Source of the DNA: Palsa-513 sp034664295
Lineage (GTDB): Bacteria > Actinomycetota > Thermoleophilia > Solirubrobacterales > Solirubrobacteraceae
DNA length: 64,000 bases
NCBI GenBank assembly: GCA_034664295.1
Contig: JAXDHV010000012.1
Span: 83,168 to 147,167 of the forward strand
Direction: 5' to 3'
Shown in pieces: positions 63,923 through 64,000 of this stretch. Under the pieces are notes generated by a model. The model saw only the letters and a list, made by a program, of their open reading frames with translations. It was not told the DNA's origin and searched no databases. Each line of letters starts with the position of its first letter. Position 1 is the stretch's first letter. Both the position numbers and the translations under genes were made by a program.

Positions 63923-64000
63923 GGGCGGGCGGGCGCGCGGCGGGGCCGGGCGAGCGGGGGCGCGGCCGGGGGCGCGGGCGGGGGAGCGAGGGGCGGGCGG
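63923..64000 (+). repeat. G-rich low-complexity tract after purA
   Basis: From the base after the purA stop to the window edge nearly all bases are G or C, with repeated GGGG and GGGCG runs on the sense strand. The tract may continue beyond the window. Confidence 0.6.

Overview
The window is GC-rich bacterial chromosome with C/G-dominated third codon positions. Gene content (rpsF-ssb-rpsR-rplI, infA-thiL, dnaB, purA, an S18 of the zinc-binding type, a GH65 phosphorylase with beta-phosphoglucomutase, many small secreted proteins of unknown family) points to an actinomycete, most probably Thermoleophilia (Solirubrobacterales-like). That placement is inference from gene content and base composition. 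Many starts have a TANNNT -10 box 6-7 nt upstream and no Shine-Dalgarno, so much of this genome appears to be read from leaderless mRNAs. I used this pattern to choose several starts.

Layout: 1-5.9 kb holds a superfamily 2 helicase that runs off the left edge, a thioredoxin-like lipoprotein, an ECF sigma factor and moaA. 6.1-9.4 kb is a translationally coupled operon: a leaderless 16-codon upstream ORF, an acyl-CoA-dehydrogenase-like flavoprotein lacking the usual catalytic Glu, a cytoplasmic PhnD/SsuA-like binding protein, and a TusA-like/diiron fusion. I consider this the best candidate for an undescribed system. 9.4-13.1 kb carries a GalT-like protein, dtd, an unknown protein, a nitroreductase and a MerR regulator. 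13.1-16.1 kb has a large membrane patatin with a CRP-type site upstream, then tRNA-Arg(CCU).

16.1-22.0 kb looks like an accessory island beside the tRNA: secreted unknown proteins, a GH26-like mannanase, a 913-residue secreted protein, and decayed ISL3- and IS1380-type transposase pieces. 22.0-24.0 kb is an ABC exporter divergent from a 31-codon hydrophobic peptide. 24.0-35.3 kb: hrpA, secreted proteins, pyrE, an L,D-transpeptidase, a CPBP protease, a HAD hydrolase and a PIG-V-like mannosyltransferase. 35.4-39.0 kb: class A penicillin-binding protein, infA, thiL. 39.1-46.6 kb: a degenerate M28-like membrane protein divergent from an OmpR/histidine kinase pair, then the GH65 phosphorylase/beta-phosphoglucomutase operon.

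47.0-51.2 kb: rpsF, ssb, rpsR, rplI, a histidine phosphatase and dnaB. 51.3-62.4 kb: VOC protein, NatAB-type ABC transporter, RCK potassium channel, secreted protein, AI-2E-family transporter, moeA, a methyltransferase-PdxH fusion, and a DnaC-like ATPase with a small partner. 62.6 kb to the end: purA. G-rich low-complexity tracts start directly after several stop codons (46.6, 51.85, 62.4, 63.9 kb), always G-rich on the sense strand, and three of them end at the next leaderless promoter.
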